From Variovorax sp. PBL-E5 (GTDB lineage: Bacteria; Pseudomonadota; Gammaproteobacteria; Burkholderiales; Burkholderiaceae_C), in NCBI RefSeq assembly GCF_901827185.1, contig NZ_LR594671.1:496001-560000 (forward strand): DNA of 64,000 nt, in the 5' to 3' direction. Each line of letters begins with the position of its first letter. Within the stretch, counting starts at the first letter, position 1. The notes beneath the pieces were generated by a model. It did no database searches. It saw only the letters and a program-made list of their open reading frames with translations, and was not told the DNA's origin. A program made the translations under genes and the position numbers. This document shows positions 9,864 to 19,725 of this stretch, in pieces.

Positions 9864-11972
9864 ATGCCCGCCGCCGCCAAGCCTTCGACACCGGAAAAGC
9901 CCGCACCGGCGCCCGCGCCGGGCACGGGGCTGAGCCTGGTGCAGCGGGCGCTGCGCAAGCTGGGCCTGCTGCGCGATGTCGATTTCGCGCTCTACCTGCC
10001 GATGCGCTACGAGGACGAGACGCGCATCGTGCGGCTGACCGATACGCGCGACGGCGACATGGCGCAGGTCGAGGCGGTGGTCACCGAGAGCCAAGTGGTG
10101 TTCCGGCCGCGGCGCCAGCTGGTCGTCACCGTCGACGACGGCAGCGATACCTGCCAGCTGCGCTTCTTCAACTTCTATCCCTCGCAGCAGAAGCAGCTCG
10201 CGGTGGGCGCGCGGGTTCGCGTGCGCGGCGAAGTGCGCGGCGGTTTTCTCGGGCGGCAGATGATGCATCCGGCGGTCAAGGCCGCGGGCACCGAATTGCC
10301 GGAGGCGCTGACGCCGGTCTATTCGACGATCGCGGGGCTGGCCCAGCCGGTGCTGCGGCGCGAGGTGCGCTCGGGCCTGGCGCGCGCGGTGCTCGACGAG
10401 ACCCTGCCGGCCGGCACGGCGCCGCATGGCGCCTGGGATCTGCGCCGCGCGCTGTCCTTTCTGCATTACCCCGCGCCTGACGTTGCGCTCGCCACGCTGG
10501 AGGATCGCAGCCATCCGGCATGGCAGCGGCTGAAGGCCGACGAACTGCTGGCCCAGCAGCTGTCGCAATTGCAGGCGCGCCGCGCGCGTGCCGCGCAGCG
10601 CGCGCCGGTCCTCGATGCGGGGGCGTCCGGAGCCTCCTTGCACGCCGAGTTGCTGGGCGTGCTGCCCTTCGCGCTGACCGGTGCCCAGCGCCGTGTCGGC
10701 GAGGAGATCACGCGCGACCTCGCGCGCGAGGTTCCGATGCACCGTCTGCTGCAAGGCGACGTCGGCTCCGGCAAGACCGTGGTCGCCGCGCTGGCGGCCG
10801 CGCGCTGCATCGATGCGGGCTACCAGTGCGCCTTGATGGCGCCGACCGAGATCCTCGCGGCCCAGCATTTCGGCAAGCTGGTCGGCTGGCTCGATCCGCT
10901 GCTGGCCGAGCGCGGGCTGCGCGTCGCCTGGCTCACCGGCAGCCAGAAGAAGAAGGAACGCGATGCGATGTCGGCCGCGGTCGAGAGCGGCGAAGCGGCG
11001 CTGGTGATCGGTACGCATGCCGTGATCTCGGAGAAGGTGCGCTTCCAACGGCTCGCGCTCGCGATCATCGACGAACAGCATCGCTTCGGCGTCGCGCAGC
11101 GCCTCGCGTTGCGCGGCAAGGCCGTGGGCGAGCTGGAGCCGCATCTGCTGATGATGAGCGCCACGCCGATTCCGCGCACGCTGGCGATGAGCTATTACGC
11201 CGACCTCGATGTCTCGACGCTCGACGAGCTGCCGCCGGGCCGTACGCCGATCGTCACCAAGCTGGTGGCCGAACACCGGCGCGACGAGGTCGTCGACCGT
11301 ATCCGGGCGCAGCTCGCGCAGGGGCGCCAGGTCTACTGGGTCTGCCCGCTGATCGAGGAGAGCGAGGCGGTCGACCTGCGCAACGCGACCGAGACCCGCG
11401 ACGAGCTGGCCGCCGCGCTCGGCCCGCGCGTCGGCGTCGGCTTGCTGCATTCGCGCATGCCGACGGCCGAGAAGCAGGCGGTGATGGAGAGCTTCACGGC
11501 CAACCGGCTGCAGGTGCTGGTCAGCACGACGGTGATCGAGGTCGGCGTCGATGTGCCGAACGCTTCGCTGATGGTGATCGAGCATGCCGAGCGCTTCGGG
11601 CTTTCGCAGCTGCACCAGCTGCGCGGCCGGGTCGGGCGCGGCGCGGCGGCATCGGCCTGCGTGCTGCTCTATGCGCCGAACGAGGGCGGCCGTGTCGGCG
11701 AGGCGGCGCGCGCGCGGCTGAAGGCGATGGTGGAGACCGGCGACGGCTTCGAGATCGCACGGCGCGACCTCGAGATCCGCGGGCCCGGCGAGTTCCTCGG
11801 CGCGCGGCAGTCCGGCGCGCCGCTGCTGCGCTTCGCCGACCTGGCCACCGATGTCATGCTGCTCGACTGGGCGCGCGAACTGGCGCCGCGGATGCTCGAC
11901 GGTCATCCGGAACTCGCACAGCGGCATGTCGACCGTTGGCTCGGAAGCAAGGCGGAGTACCTCAAGGCCTAA
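9864..11972 (+). CDS. recG: ATP-dependent DNA helicase RecG
   Basis: 702 residues. RecG drives branch migration and reversal of stalled replication forks. An N-terminal wedge/OB region (about 15-190) is followed by SF2 helicase motifs: Walker [13 protein letters not shown] (about 293-304), the DEQH box in [33 protein letters not shown] and QLRGRVGRG. The C-terminal region [23 protein letters not shown] is typical. Full length and intact. In related genomes recG is commonly close to oxyR; here an 11-kb catabolic region follows instead. Confidence 0.97.
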   Translation: MPAAAKPSTPEKPAPAPAPGTGLSLVQRALRKLGLLRDVDFALYLPMRYEDETRIVRLTDTRDGDMAQVEAVVTESQVVFRPRRQLVVTVDDGSDTCQLRFFNFYPSQQKQLAVGARVRVRGEVRGGFLGRQMMHPAVKAAGTELPEALTPVYSTIAGLAQPVLRREVRSGLARAVLDETLPAGTAPHGAWDLRRALSFLHYPAPDVALATLEDRSHPAWQRLKADELLAQQLSQLQARRARAAQRAPVLDAGASGASLHAELLGVLPFALTGAQRRVGEEITRDLAREVPMHRLLQGDVGSGKTVVAALAAARCIDAGYQCALMAPTEILAAQHFGKLVGWLDPLLAERGLRVAWLTGSQKKKERDAMSAAVESGEAALVIGTHAVISEKVRFQRLALAIIDEQHRFGVAQRLALRGKAVGELEPHLLMMSATPIPRTLAMSYYADLDVSTLDELPPGRTPIVTKLVAEHRRDEVVDRIRAQLAQGRQVYWVCPLIEESEAVDLRNATETRDELAAALGPRVGVGLLHSRMPTAEKQAVMESFTANRLQVLVSTTVIEVGVDVPNASLMVIEHAERFGLSQLHQLRGRVGRGAAASACVLLYAPNEGGRVGEAARARLKAMVETGDGFEIARRDLEIRGPGEFLGARQSGAPLLRFADLATDVMLLDWARELAPRMLDGHPELAQRHVDRWLGSKAEYLKA

Positions 11973-11986
11973 TCAGTCTTGCGGTC

Positions 11987-12000
11987 GCTGGCATAGCAGC
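11987..12000 (+). promoter_or_regulatory. CTGC-ATA-GCAG-type inverted repeat upstream of CMD gene
   Basis: GCTGGCATAGCAGC, a near-palindrome with one extra G, 97 bases before the CMD-family start. Nearly the same site occurs at 15472-15484 (GCTGCATAGCAGC) and 20873-20883 (CTGCTATGCAG). Probably a binding site of a shared regulator such as the LysR at 22048. Confidence 0.45.
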
Positions 12001-12097
12001 GTTGCGCCGGGCAGGCACGCGCAGCATGGCTTCCTCGCTAAGCTTGCCTGCGTCGCCCCCGCGTTGAAGGCGGCGACGAATCGGAGACACCACATCG

Positions 12098-12670
12098 ATG
12101 CCACGCATTTCCCTGCCCGCCCCTGAGTTCATGAGCCCCGAACAGCGCGCCGTCCACGACAAGATCGTGGCCGGCCCCCGCGGCAGGATCCAAGGGCCCC
12201 TGCGGGCGGCCCTGCACAACCCCGAACTCGCCGACAAGTGGCAGGCGCTGGGCGCGCTGCTGCGCTACGGCACCACGCTGCCGCCGCGGCTGTCCGAGAT
12301 CGCGATCCTCACGACGGGGCGAGCCTGCAACTCCCCTTTCGAGTGGTATGCGCATCGCGCCGAGGCTGAAAAGGCCGGCGTCCCGCAAGCCGTCATCGAG
12401 GCGCTCCTTGCCGAGCGCGAACCCCCCGGGCTTTCGCCCGAAGAGGCGGCGGTCTATCGCTACGCGGTCGAACTCAATCGCGACAACTCCGTTTCCGACC
12501 CGACCTACGCCACGGCGCTGGCGCTGTTCGGCGAGCGTGCCGTGGTCGAGCTCACGGCATTGATCGGTTACTACACGATGGTCGCGATGACGCTCAACTG
12601 CCACGAGATACCGCTGCCCGAGGGCGTCGTGCCGGCCTTTGCGCTGCCGCAGCACGCGGACGCGAAGTGA
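12098..12670 (+). CDS. Carboxymuconolactone decarboxylase (CMD) family protein
   Basis: 190 residues, all-helical. It has the CMD/AhpD-like core around residues 60-100 with the block SPFEWYAHRAEAEKAGV, where the Glu and His correspond to the conserved pair of the family. The CXXC pair of AhpD-type peroxidases is absent (only one Cys, in GRACNSP), so a decarboxylase or lyase-type role on a ring-cleavage lactone is more likely than peroxide reduction. Its stop overlaps the GTG start of the amidohydrolase (GTGA), so the two are co-translated. Confidence 0.75.
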   Translation: MPRISLPAPEFMSPEQRAVHDKIVAGPRGRIQGPLRAALHNPELADKWQALGALLRYGTTLPPRLSEIAILTTGRACNSPFEWYAHRAEAEKAGVPQAVIEALLAEREPPGLSPEEAAVYRYAVELNRDNSVSDPTYATALALFGERAVVELTALIGYYTMVAMTLNCHEIPLPEGVVPAFALPQHADAK

Positions 12671-13488
12671 GCGCCGCCGCTGCCGTCGAGCGCTGGGATT
12701 GCCATGCCCACCTCTTCGGCCCCTACGATCGCTTTCCGCTCGCACCCGAGCGCAGCTATACGCCGCCCGAGGCCACCGAATCCGCGTACCGCGCGCTCCT
12801 CGCGCGGCTTGGGTTCACGCACGGTGTCCTGGTCCATCCCAGCGCTTATGGCGACGACCATTCGTTGCTGCTGCACGCCCTGTCGGCACAGCGCACGCTG
12901 CGTGGCGTCGTCGTCGTGCGCCCCGGCAGTCCGCTGGCCCTCGCCGGCCTGCACGCGCGGGGCGTGCGCGGCGCGCGCTTCAGCCACCGCAGCGGGGCCG
13001 GCGCCAACTTCGCAGGCAGTGCGTCCTTCGACGATCTGCGGGCGCTGGCGCCCGCGCTGGCAGACGCCGGCCTGCACGCCGAACTGTGGACCGACTGCCA
13101 GGCGTTGCCAGACATCGCCAACGCGCTGAAGCAATTGCCCGTCCCGGTCGTCATCGACCACATGGGCGGCTTCGACGTGAATGCCGGTGTCGACGATCCC
13201 GGCTTTCGCACGCTGCTCGACCTGCTCGCATCGGGCAAGGTGTGGATCAAGCTCTGCGCCTACCGCAACCTGCTGAACGCGACCGATGGGCAGCGGGGCC
13301 GGCCGTTCCAGCAGAAGATGATCGAGATCCACCCCGAGCGCCTGGTCTGGGGCAGCGATTGGCCGCATCTGCGCGTAGCGCCGACGCCCGACGCCGCACA
13401 GCTCCTGGCCATGTTCGAGGACTGGGCCGGCGACGAAGCCCTCGTGCGTCAGGTGCTCAGCGTCAACCCGGGGATCCTGTACGGATGA
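12667..13488 (+). CDS. TIM-barrel amidohydrolase (LigI/pyrone-dicarboxylate lactonase-like)
   Basis: 273 residues starting at a GTG that overlaps the CMD stop. Metal/active-site blocks of the amidohydrolase superfamily are seen: CHAHLFGP (HxH, about 12-19), HPSAYGDDHS (about 57-66), VIDHMGG (about 162-168) and WGSDWPHLRV (catalytic Asp, about 231-240). The last block and overall size match the 2-pyrone-4,6-dicarboxylate lactonase/predicted metal-dependent hydrolase group. Together with the CMD protein it suggests opening and further processing of a lactone or cyclic intermediate; the true substrate is unknown. Confidence 0.8.
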   Translation: MSAAAAVERWDCHAHLFGPYDRFPLAPERSYTPPEATESAYRALLARLGFTHGVLVHPSAYGDDHSLLLHALSAQRTLRGVVVVRPGSPLALAGLHARGVRGARFSHRSGAGANFAGSASFDDLRALAPALADAGLHAELWTDCQALPDIANALKQLPVPVVIDHMGGFDVNAGVDDPGFRTLLDLLASGKVWIKLCAYRNLLNATDGQRGRPFQQKMIEIHPERLVWGSDWPHLRVAPTPDAAQLLAMFEDWAGDEALVRQVLSVNPGILYG

Positions 13489-13508
13489 TCCTGCGTGCCC
13501 TGGCCGGC

Positions 13509-14126
13509 TCAGCCCTCGATGGGCTCCGTGGCCGCGAAGGAAGGCCGGGCACGCAGCGTCTCGAACCAGGTTGAAAGGGCCGGCGCGATGGCGCGCCAGC
13601 CGAGCGCGTCGAACCGGTAGTCGAGGTAGCCGAGCGCGCAGCCGAGCGTCACATGGCCGATCGAGAACGGTGCGGCGCGCAGGGCTTGCGCCTCGGCATC
13701 AAGCATCTCGAGCGAGGCGCGCGTCTTGAGATCGAAGGCCTCCAGCAGGACTTGCAGCGGCGCTTCGCGCTCGCGCTCGTTGCGCCAGAGGATCAGCGCG
13801 TCCAGGAGGCCGTCGCCGAAGGCATGCCAGCGCAACGCATGCCAGCGATCCTCGCCCTGCGAGGGGAACAGCACGCCGCCGGCGCGCTCGTTCAGGTACT
13901 CGCAGATCACGACCGAATCGAACAGGACCGAGCCGTCTTCGCGCACCAGCGTCGGGATCTTCGACAGCGGGTTGTGCGCCATGATGGCCGTGTTCGGCTT
14001 GCGCATCGCGGCGACCGAGCGCACGAGCTCGAGTTCGTCCGAGATGCCGAGTTCATGCGCGCAGATCATGACCTTGCGCACATAGGGCGACTTGGGCGAC
14101 CAGTGCAATTTCATCCTGGCTGTCAT
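13509..14126 (-). CDS. Glutathione S-transferase family protein
   Basis: 205 residues. An N-terminal thioredoxin-like half (residues about 5-80: SPKSPYVRKV, NPLSKIPTLV, SVVICEYL) is followed by an all-helical C-terminal half. The SPYVRK block places it among Ser/Cys-type bacterial GSTs. The start at 14126 overlaps the stop of the CoA-transferase (ATGA), so it is translationally coupled to it; MKLHWSP four codons later is the alternative start. Role in the cluster could be glutathione-dependent isomerisation or removal of a reactive CoA or ring-cleavage intermediate (inference). Confidence 0.85.
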   Translation of the reverse strand: MTARMKLHWSPKSPYVRKVMICAHELGISDELELVRSVAAMRKPNTAIMAHNPLSKIPTLVREDGSVLFDSVVICEYLNERAGGVLFPSQGEDRWHALRWHAFGDGLLDALILWRNEREREAPLQVLLEAFDLKTRASLEMLDAEAQALRAAPFSIGHVTLGCALGYLDYRFDALGWRAIAPALSTWFETLRARPSFAATEPIEG

Positions 14127-15355
14127 CAGATCGCCCCGGCGGTGCGCAAGGCGTCGATGCGGGCCGTGCTGTAGCCCAGCTCGGCGAGGATCTCGTCGCT
14201 GTGCTGCCCCAGCAGTGGCGGCGCCGTTTGCGTCTGCAGCGGCGCTTCGGCGAAGCGCATGGGGCTGGCCACTTGCGGCACGTCCACGCCAGTGGGATGC
14301 GGCACGTGGCGCAGCATGCCGCGCGCCTCGACCTGCGGGTCCTTGAACACGTCGGCCACGGTGTTGATGGGGCCGCAAGGGATGCCCGCCTTGTCGAGCG
14401 CGTCGATCAGCTTGTCCCGTTCCCATTCGGCGAACACCTCCCGCAGCCCGGCCGAGAGCTCGCCGATGTTGCGCACCCGCTGTCCATTGGTGGCAAAGCG
14501 TTCATCGGCGATCCAATCCTGCCGGCCGAAGACCTCGCACAGCTTGGCGAACTGGCGGTCATTGCCGACCACCAGGATGACGTCGCCGTCCGCGCAACGG
14601 TAGACGTCCTGCGGCTGGATGTTGGGATGGGCATTGCCGTTGCGACGCGGCACGTTGCCCGAGACGAGGTAGTTCATGGCCTGATTGGACAGCGTGGCCA
14701 CTTGCACGTCGAGCATCGCGATGTCGATGTTGTCGCCGACCCCAGTCTCGTTGCGCCGCGCCAGTGCGGCCAGTACCGAGACTGCGGCGTACATGCCCGT
14801 CATCAAGTCGACGATCGGGATGCCCACCTTTTGCGGGCCGCCGCCCGGGCGACCGTCCTTCTCGCCGGTCACGCTCATCAGGCCGCCCATGGCCTGGATC
14901 AGGAAATCGTAGGCCGGCTGGTCGCGGCGGGGTCCGGTCTGGCCGAATCCGGTCACCGAGCAATAGATGAGCCCCGGGTTGATCTTGCGCAGCGAAGCCT
15001 CGTCGAGGCCATAGCGCTTCAGGGTGCCGGCCTTGTAGTTCTCCAACACGATGTCGGCCTTGGCCGCCAATGCCTTGACGATCTCCTGGCCTTCCGGCTT
15101 TTCGAGGCTCACGGTGATCGAGCGCTTGCCGCGGTTGACCGCCAGGTAGTAGCCGGCTTCCTTCGTGTCCCTGCCTTCAGCGTCCTTCAGGAACGGAGGA
15201 CCCCAGGTGCGCGTGTCGTCGCCGGCGCCGGGTCGTTCGACCTTGGTCACCTGCGCACCGAGGTCGGCGAGGATCTGGCTGGCCCATGGGGCCGCGAGGA
15301 TGCGGCTCAGGTCGAGCACCTTGACGTGCGACAGCGGGCCCTTGGCGGTGGTCAT
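14126..15355 (-). CDS. CaiB/BaiF family (class III) CoA-transferase
   Basis: 409 residues. It shows the class III CoA-transferase pattern: VLDLSRILAAPWASQILADLGA at the N-terminus, VNRGKRSI, the block GIPIVDLMTGMYAA carrying the expected catalytic Asp (about residue 175), and GNDRQFAKLC later. It would move CoA between an acyl-CoA donor and a carboxylic acid, thereby activating the substrate of the cluster. It is upstream of and coupled to the GST gene, and divergent from the Bug gene at 15559 across a 203-base regulatory region. Confidence 0.92.
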   Translation of the reverse strand: MTTAKGPLSHVKVLDLSRILAAPWASQILADLGAQVTKVERPGAGDDTRTWGPPFLKDAEGRDTKEAGYYLAVNRGKRSITVSLEKPEGQEIVKALAAKADIVLENYKAGTLKRYGLDEASLRKINPGLIYCSVTGFGQTGPRRDQPAYDFLIQAMGGLMSVTGEKDGRPGGGPQKVGIPIVDLMTGMYAAVSVLAALARRNETGVGDNIDIAMLDVQVATLSNQAMNYLVSGNVPRRNGNAHPNIQPQDVYRCADGDVILVVGNDRQFAKLCEVFGRQDWIADERFATNGQRVRNIGELSAGLREVFAEWERDKLIDALDKAGIPCGPINTVADVFKDPQVEARGMLRHVPHPTGVDVPQVASPMRFAEAPLQTQTAPPLLGQHSDEILAELGYSTARIDALRTAGAI

Positions 15356-15418
15356 GCAAAGCTTCCTTGGTTGGAGGCGATTCTGGAATTGCGATGTTTT
15401 TTGGACTAGCGGCCCAGC

Positions 15419-15484
15419 GGCAACGCTGTGATGCGCCGCGACGCATATCGCCGATCCGCGAAGTGCCCGGCGCTGCATAGCAGC
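15419..15484 (+). promoter_or_regulatory. Two-part operator region between CoA-transferase and Bug genes
   Basis: Module 1 is ATGCG-N6-CGCAT at 15431-15446, preceded by GGCAACGCTGTG. Module 2 is GCTGC-ATA-GCAGC at 15472-15484. The same pair, in the same order relative to the Bug gene, occurs on the minus strand at 20960-20873; the 17 bases 15419-15435 match the reverse complement of 20944-20960 at 16 positions. This is probably a shared LysR-type operator set. Confidence 0.55.
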
Positions 15485-15558
15485 TATGTGCATGAGGCCG
15501 GTGCCACGTGATGCGGAGCTTCTTAAAGTCCGTTCACCACGAACCGGAGACATCGACG

Positions 15559-16530
15559 ATGAATCAATTTTTCAGATCTGCCGCCGCGGCACTCGCTCTC
15601 GCGTTGGCCGCAAGCGCGGGATGGGCGCAGGCCTATCCGACCAAGGCGATCCGCCTGGTCGTGCCTTTTCCTGCGGGCGGCCCGGTGGACCAGACGGCGC
15701 GCGAGCTCGGCGCCAGGTTGAGCAGCTCGCTCGGCCAGTCCGTCATCGTCGACAACCGGGGAGGGGCCGGCGGCCTGCTCGGCGCCGACGTGGTGGCCAA
15801 GGCGCCGCCCGACGGCTACGTGCTGCTGCTTTCCTCTGCGGGTGCGTTGGCCATCGTGCCGCACATCGTGCCCTCGATGCCCTACGACCCGAAGAAGGAC
15901 CTGGCGGCGGTGACGCAGGCGCTCAAGGTGCCTGCGGTGCTCGTGGTATCCGCCAATTCGGCGTTCAAGACCTTTGCCGACCTGAAGGCCGCCGCCACCG
16001 GCGATGCGAGCAAGATCAACTACGCCTCCGCGGGCAGCGGGACGACGCCGCACCTCCAGGCCGAGTTGCTCAAGCGTGAAGCCAAGCTCAACATCACCCA
16101 CATTCCGTACCGAGGCGCCGCGCCTGCGCTGACCGATCTCATGGGCGGCCAGGTCGACATGATGATGGTGGACATTCCCGTCGCGTTGCCGCTCATCCAG
16201 TCGGGCAAGTTGCGGGCGCTGGCGGTGACCAACGGCAAGCGGATTCCGGTGTTGAAGGATGTGCCCACGGTGAGTGAACTCGGATTGCCGAAGGCGGAGG
16301 CCTACAACTGGTACGGCGTGCTCGCCCCGGCTCGCACGCCGCCCGAGATCATCGGCAAGCTCTACAGCGCTGTCGGCGCCGCCTTGCACTCGCCCGAGCT
16401 GATGAAGCAGTTCGAGCAACAGGGCGTGGAGGTCGTCGGCAGCAAGCCCGAGGAATTCGCCGCCTTCATCGCCGCGGAGTCGCAGCGCTGGGGCGTGCTG
16501 GCGAAGGCGGTGGGCGCCAGGATGGAATGA
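15559..16530 (+). CDS. Bug/TctC family tripartite tricarboxylate substrate-binding protein
   Basis: 323 residues with a signal peptide (to about residue 24, GWAQA). The Bug family pattern is complete: [63 protein letters not shown] and HIPYRGAAPALTDLMGGQVD. Bug proteins are periplasmic binders of carboxylic acids; no TctA/TctB membrane partners are in the window, so it may act as an orphan binder or sensor. A GGAGA at 15545-15549 supports the ATG at 15559. It is divergent from the CoA-transferase and probably binds the acid degraded by this cluster. Confidence 0.93.
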   Translation: MNQFFRSAAAALALALAASAGWAQAYPTKAIRLVVPFPAGGPVDQTARELGARLSSSLGQSVIVDNRGGAGGLLGADVVAKAPPDGYVLLLSSAGALAIVPHIVPSMPYDPKKDLAAVTQALKVPAVLVVSANSAFKTFADLKAAATGDASKINYASAGSGTTPHLQAELLKREAKLNITHIPYRGAAPALTDLMGGQVDMMMVDIPVALPLIQSGKLRALAVTNGKRIPVLKDVPTVSELGLPKAEAYNWYGVLAPARTPPEIIGKLYSAVGAALHSPELMKQFEQQGVEVVGSKPEEFAAFIAAESQRWGVLAKAVGARME

Positions 16531-16580
16531 GCGCCTGCCGACGAGGCGGCCGCGCCGATGTCCCGCGCGGCCTTCCTTGT

Positions 16581-17807
16581 CTATGCGGCCGAGGGTCGTT
16601 TGGCCAGCTCGATCTTCGCGATGGCGTTGCGGTGCACTTCGTCGGGCCCGTCGACGATGCGCACGGTGCGCTGGTGCGCATACGCCTCGGCAAGCCAGAA
16701 ATCCTGGCTCACGCCAGCCGCGCCGTGGGCCTGGATCGCCCAGTCGACCACCTTGCAGGACATGTTGGGCGCGACCACCTTGATCATCGCGATTTCGGCG
16801 CGCGCATTCTTGTTGCCGATCGTGTCCATCTTGTAGGCTGCGTTCAGCGTGAGAAGGCGCGCCTGGTCGATCAGGCAGCGTGACTCGGCGATGCGCTCGT
16901 GCCAGACCGATTGTTCCGCCAGCGGCTTGCCGAAGGCGACGCGTTCCCGCAGGCGGTCGCACATCATCTCGAGCGCGCGTTCGGCAGCGCCGATGGAACG
17001 CATGCAGTGATGGATGCGCCCCGGCCCGAGGCGGCCCTGGGCGATTTCGAAGCCCCTGCCCTCACCCAGCAGGATGTTGCCGACCGGCACGCGCACGTTC
17101 TCCAGCAGGACTTCCATGTGGCCGTGCGGCGCGTCGTCGTACCCGAACACCGACAGGTGGCGCAGCACGCTGACGCCGGGCGTGTCGCGCGGCACCAGCA
17201 CCATCGACTGCTGCGCGTGGCGCGGCGCATCGGGGTCGGTCTTGCCCATCACGATGAAGATCTTGCAGCGCGGGCTGCCGGCGCCGGAGGAGAACCACTT
17301 GCGGCCGTTGATGACGTATTCGTCGCCGTCGCGCGTGATGGTGCACTGGATATTGGTGGCGTCCGACGAGGCGACGGCCGGCTCGGTCATGAGGAAGCCG
17401 GAGCGGATCTCGCCGGCCAGCAGCGGCTCGAGCCATTCGTCCTTGTGCGCCTCGGTGCCGTAGCGCTCGATGGTCTCCATGTTGCCGGTGTCGGGTGCCG
17501 AGCAGTTGAAGACCTCGCCGGACCACGATACGCGGCCCATGATCTCGCACAGCGGCGCGTAGTCGAGATTGGAAATGCCGGGCACGCCGCGGTGCTCGTG
17601 CGGCAGGAACATGTTCCAGAGGCCGGCGGCGCGGGCCAGCGGCTTGAGTTCCTCGATCAGCGGCGAGACCTGCCAGGCATTGCCCTGGCGACGGAAGGCG
17701 TCCATCTCCTGGTGGTAGCGCATCTCGTTCGGATAGATGTGCTGTTCGAAGAACTGCTGCAGGCGCTGCAGCAGGTCGCGTGTCTTGGGGGATGGTTCGG
17801 CAAGCAT
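16581..17807 (-). CDS. Acyl-CoA dehydrogenase (ACAD10/11-like)
   Basis: 408 residues. It has an N-terminal helical domain, [18 protein letters not shown] (FAD/substrate loop, about 140-157), the WFSSGAG block and a C-terminal helical domain ending in [18 protein letters not shown]. The DGPDEVH signature is characteristic of the ACAD10/11 branch, which often handles branched or hydroxylated acyl-CoAs. It would introduce a 2,3 double bond for the crotonase encoded just upstream on the same strand. 130 bases separate it from the crotonase stop, so it may have a promoter of its own. Confidence 0.93.
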   Translation of the reverse strand: MLAEPSPKTRDLLQRLQQFFEQHIYPNEMRYHQEMDAFRRQGNAWQVSPLIEELKPLARAAGLWNMFLPHEHRGVPGISNLDYAPLCEIMGRVSWSGEVFNCSAPDTGNMETIERYGTEAHKDEWLEPLLAGEIRSGFLMTEPAVASSDATNIQCTITRDGDEYVINGRKWFSSGAGSPRCKIFIVMGKTDPDAPRHAQQSMVLVPRDTPGVSVLRHLSVFGYDDAPHGHMEVLLENVRVPVGNILLGEGRGFEIAQGRLGPGRIHHCMRSIGAAERALEMMCDRLRERVAFGKPLAEQSVWHERIAESRCLIDQARLLTLNAAYKMDTIGNKNARAEIAMIKVVAPNMSCKVVDWAIQAHGAAGVSQDFWLAEAYAHQRTVRIVDGPDEVHRNAIAKIELAKRPSAA

Positions 17808-17937
17808 GGCTGTCCTTGTGTCTTGATGGCTGCGCCCGATCCTGGCGCAGGCCGTTCGAGATTAGAACGCTGCCGACGGAGAGAAGCCGTCGCGCGTGTG
17901 ACGAGGCAGCGCCCCGATCAGCCGGCCGAGTCCCCGA

Positions 17938-18744
17938 TCAGCGGCCGACGAAGACCGGCGGCCGCTTCTCGCGAAAGGCGAGCTGGGCCTCTTTCGCGTC
18001 TTCGGTGCGACCGATGGCGGCCGTCATGTCCTGTTCATAGCGATAGCCGTCGCGCAAGCTCATGTCTTCGATCACATTGAGCGTGTGCTTGCCCATGCGG
18101 GTGGAGACCGGGCTCTTGGACGCGATGGTCGCGGCCAGTGCCATCGCGGCGGGCATGAGCTCTTCAGCGGTCGTGCAAGCCTCGACGATGCCCAGGCGGT
18201 ACAGTTCCGCGCCGGAGACGCGGTAGCCCGTCAGCATCATTCGACGCACGCGCGAATGGCCGAACAAGCGCATCGCGTGGCGGCAGCCGCCGAGCAGGCC
18301 GACGTCGACTTCCGGCAGGCCGAGCGACCCTTTCTCCGCGGCCAGCAGGATGTCGCTGGAGGCGACCATCGCCAGGCCCGACCCCAGCGCGGGGCCGTTG
18401 ATGGCCGCGATCACCGGTTTGGCGCATTCGCGGATGGCGTGGAAGCATTCCCGCGTGCGGCGCGAATGGGCCAGCAGATCCCCGGGCTCTTTGACGACCT
18501 CGGCGCGCCCCTTGAGATCGGCGCCTGCGCAGAACACCTTGCCCGCACCGGTCAGGACGACCACGCGGATGTCGTCCAACTCCGAGATGCGGTCGAGCAC
18601 AGAGGTCAGCTCGTCATTGAGCCGGCGCGTCAGCGCGTTGACCGGGGGGCTGTTCAGCGTCAGGACTGCGATGTGGGTGTCGACGACTTCCACCCCGAGC
18701 TCGGTCAGGCCTTGGAAGAGTTGCGCTGGATTTTGTGGTTGCAT
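17938..18744 (-). CDS. Enoyl-CoA hydratase/isomerase (crotonase) family protein
   Basis: 268 residues. The oxyanion-hole blocks are present: GAGKVFCAGADLKG (about 65-78) and INGPALGSGLAMVASSD (about 113-129). The second catalytic Glu is kept in LGLPEVDVGLLGG, but the first Glu of classical hydratases (GGCEL position) is replaced, as in many isomerase- or lyase-type members. It fits a beta-oxidation-like step following the acyl-CoA dehydrogenase gene. Confidence 0.9.
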   Translation of the reverse strand: MQPQNPAQLFQGLTELGVEVVDTHIAVLTLNSPPVNALTRRLNDELTSVLDRISELDDIRVVVLTGAGKVFCAGADLKGRAEVVKEPGDLLAHSRRTRECFHAIRECAKPVIAAINGPALGSGLAMVASSDILLAAEKGSLGLPEVDVGLLGGCRHAMRLFGHSRVRRMMLTGYRVSGAELYRLGIVEACTTAEELMPAAMALAATIASKSPVSTRMGKHTLNVIEDMSLRDGYRYEQDMTAAIGRTEDAKEAQLAFREKRPPVFVGR

Positions 18745-18898
18745 CGTGCTTGCTCGCGGAGGATCGGGGTGGGTGGTGGCTTGTCGCTGTCGACGAGTCT
18801 AGGCAAGGCCCGGGTCGGCCGCCAGTCGGGTCGGCGCAGGACAGCTATTTCCCGGTGCGCATGGCCGCGGGCGCCGGAGGATGCGCTCGCATGTCGGC

Positions 18899-19723
18899 TC
18901 AGGGCGCCAGGGCGTGCGCCCATTCGGCAATCGCCGCCGCCGCCCTCTCGGGCTGCTCGACGGGCAGCGCGTGGCTTGCATCGGGCACGAGGCGGACTTC
19001 GACCCGGTCGCGTCCGAGCGCTTGCCGGAGCTCTTCCCGACTCTCCGGCGGCCTCCAGGGATCCTGCGCGCCTTGCAGATCGAGAAGCGGTGCATGGGTG
19101 ACGGGCCACCACGCTGCCTTGGGTGGCGTGCTGCCTGCCGCCCGGTAGATCTCGCGCAATGCGGGGTACCAACCCGACAGCCAGGGGGAGGGATCGTTGC
19201 CCGGCGCGAAGAAGGCGTGTTGCAACTGCCGCAGCCGCAATGCATCGGGCTGGGCCGGATCGGAAGCGATCACCAGGGCCTCGGCCATGCCGGCGGGAAA
19301 GGTCCGCGCTGCCGCAGCGGCCAGCACCACGCCGCGTACCTTGTCCGGGTACAAGAGGTCGGCCACGCGCGCGACGAAGTGACCGAAGGCGTGACCCATG
19401 ATCACCGCGCGCCCGTCCCCGAAGGTGTCGATGGTGTGCACCACGTCTTGTGCCAGTGCGGCCAGGTCGAGCCCACCCATCGGCCCGTGGCTGCGCGCCA
19501 TGCCGCGGGGCTGGGGTCGCAGGACCTGGAAGCCGGCGCAGGCCAGGCCTCGTGCCAAGGGATCGAAGTCGAGCGAGTCGCGCAACGACGAGGGCAACAG
19601 GACGATGGCGGGTCGCGGACCGGGAGCGGCCGTATCGATCACCACGTCGATCGTCGCGCAACCGGTGTCGAGCAACTTGCGCCGGCGCTCGTGCACGGCG
19701 CAGGCGGCCGGGGCCGCGGCCAT
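18899..19723 (-). CDS. Alpha/beta-hydrolase fold protein lacking the nucleophile Ser
   Basis: 274 residues. The fold is clear: VLLPSSLRDS (oxyanion region), the nucleophile elbow, acid LQGAQDPW and His in DASHALP. The elbow reads GHAFG (Gly110-Gly114), so the expected catalytic serine is Ala112. It is either catalytically inactive by the usual mechanism or uses another chemistry, for example like cofactor-free hydrolase-fold proteins. The start at 19723 is two bases after the stop of the Bug gene at 19726, so the two are co-transcribed. Confidence 0.8.
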   Translation of the reverse strand: MAAAPAACAVHERRRKLLDTGCATIDVVIDTAAPGPRPAIVLLPSSLRDSLDFDPLARGLACAGFQVLRPQPRGMARSHGPMGGLDLAALAQDVVHTIDTFGDGRAVIMGHAFGHFVARVADLLYPDKVRGVVLAAAAARTFPAGMAEALVIASDPAQPDALRLRQLQHAFFAPGNDPSPWLSGWYPALREIYRAAGSTPPKAAWWPVTHAPLLDLQGAQDPWRPPESREELRQALGRDRVEVRLVPDASHALPVEQPERAAAAIAEWAHALAP

Positions 19724-19725
19724 GC

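Noticed and set aside
18881..18892. ATGCG-CT-CGCAT palindrome upstream of the crotonase
   Set aside because: The arms match module 1 of the regulon, but the spacer is two bases rather than six and the conserved flank is absent, so it was not counted as a further copy.
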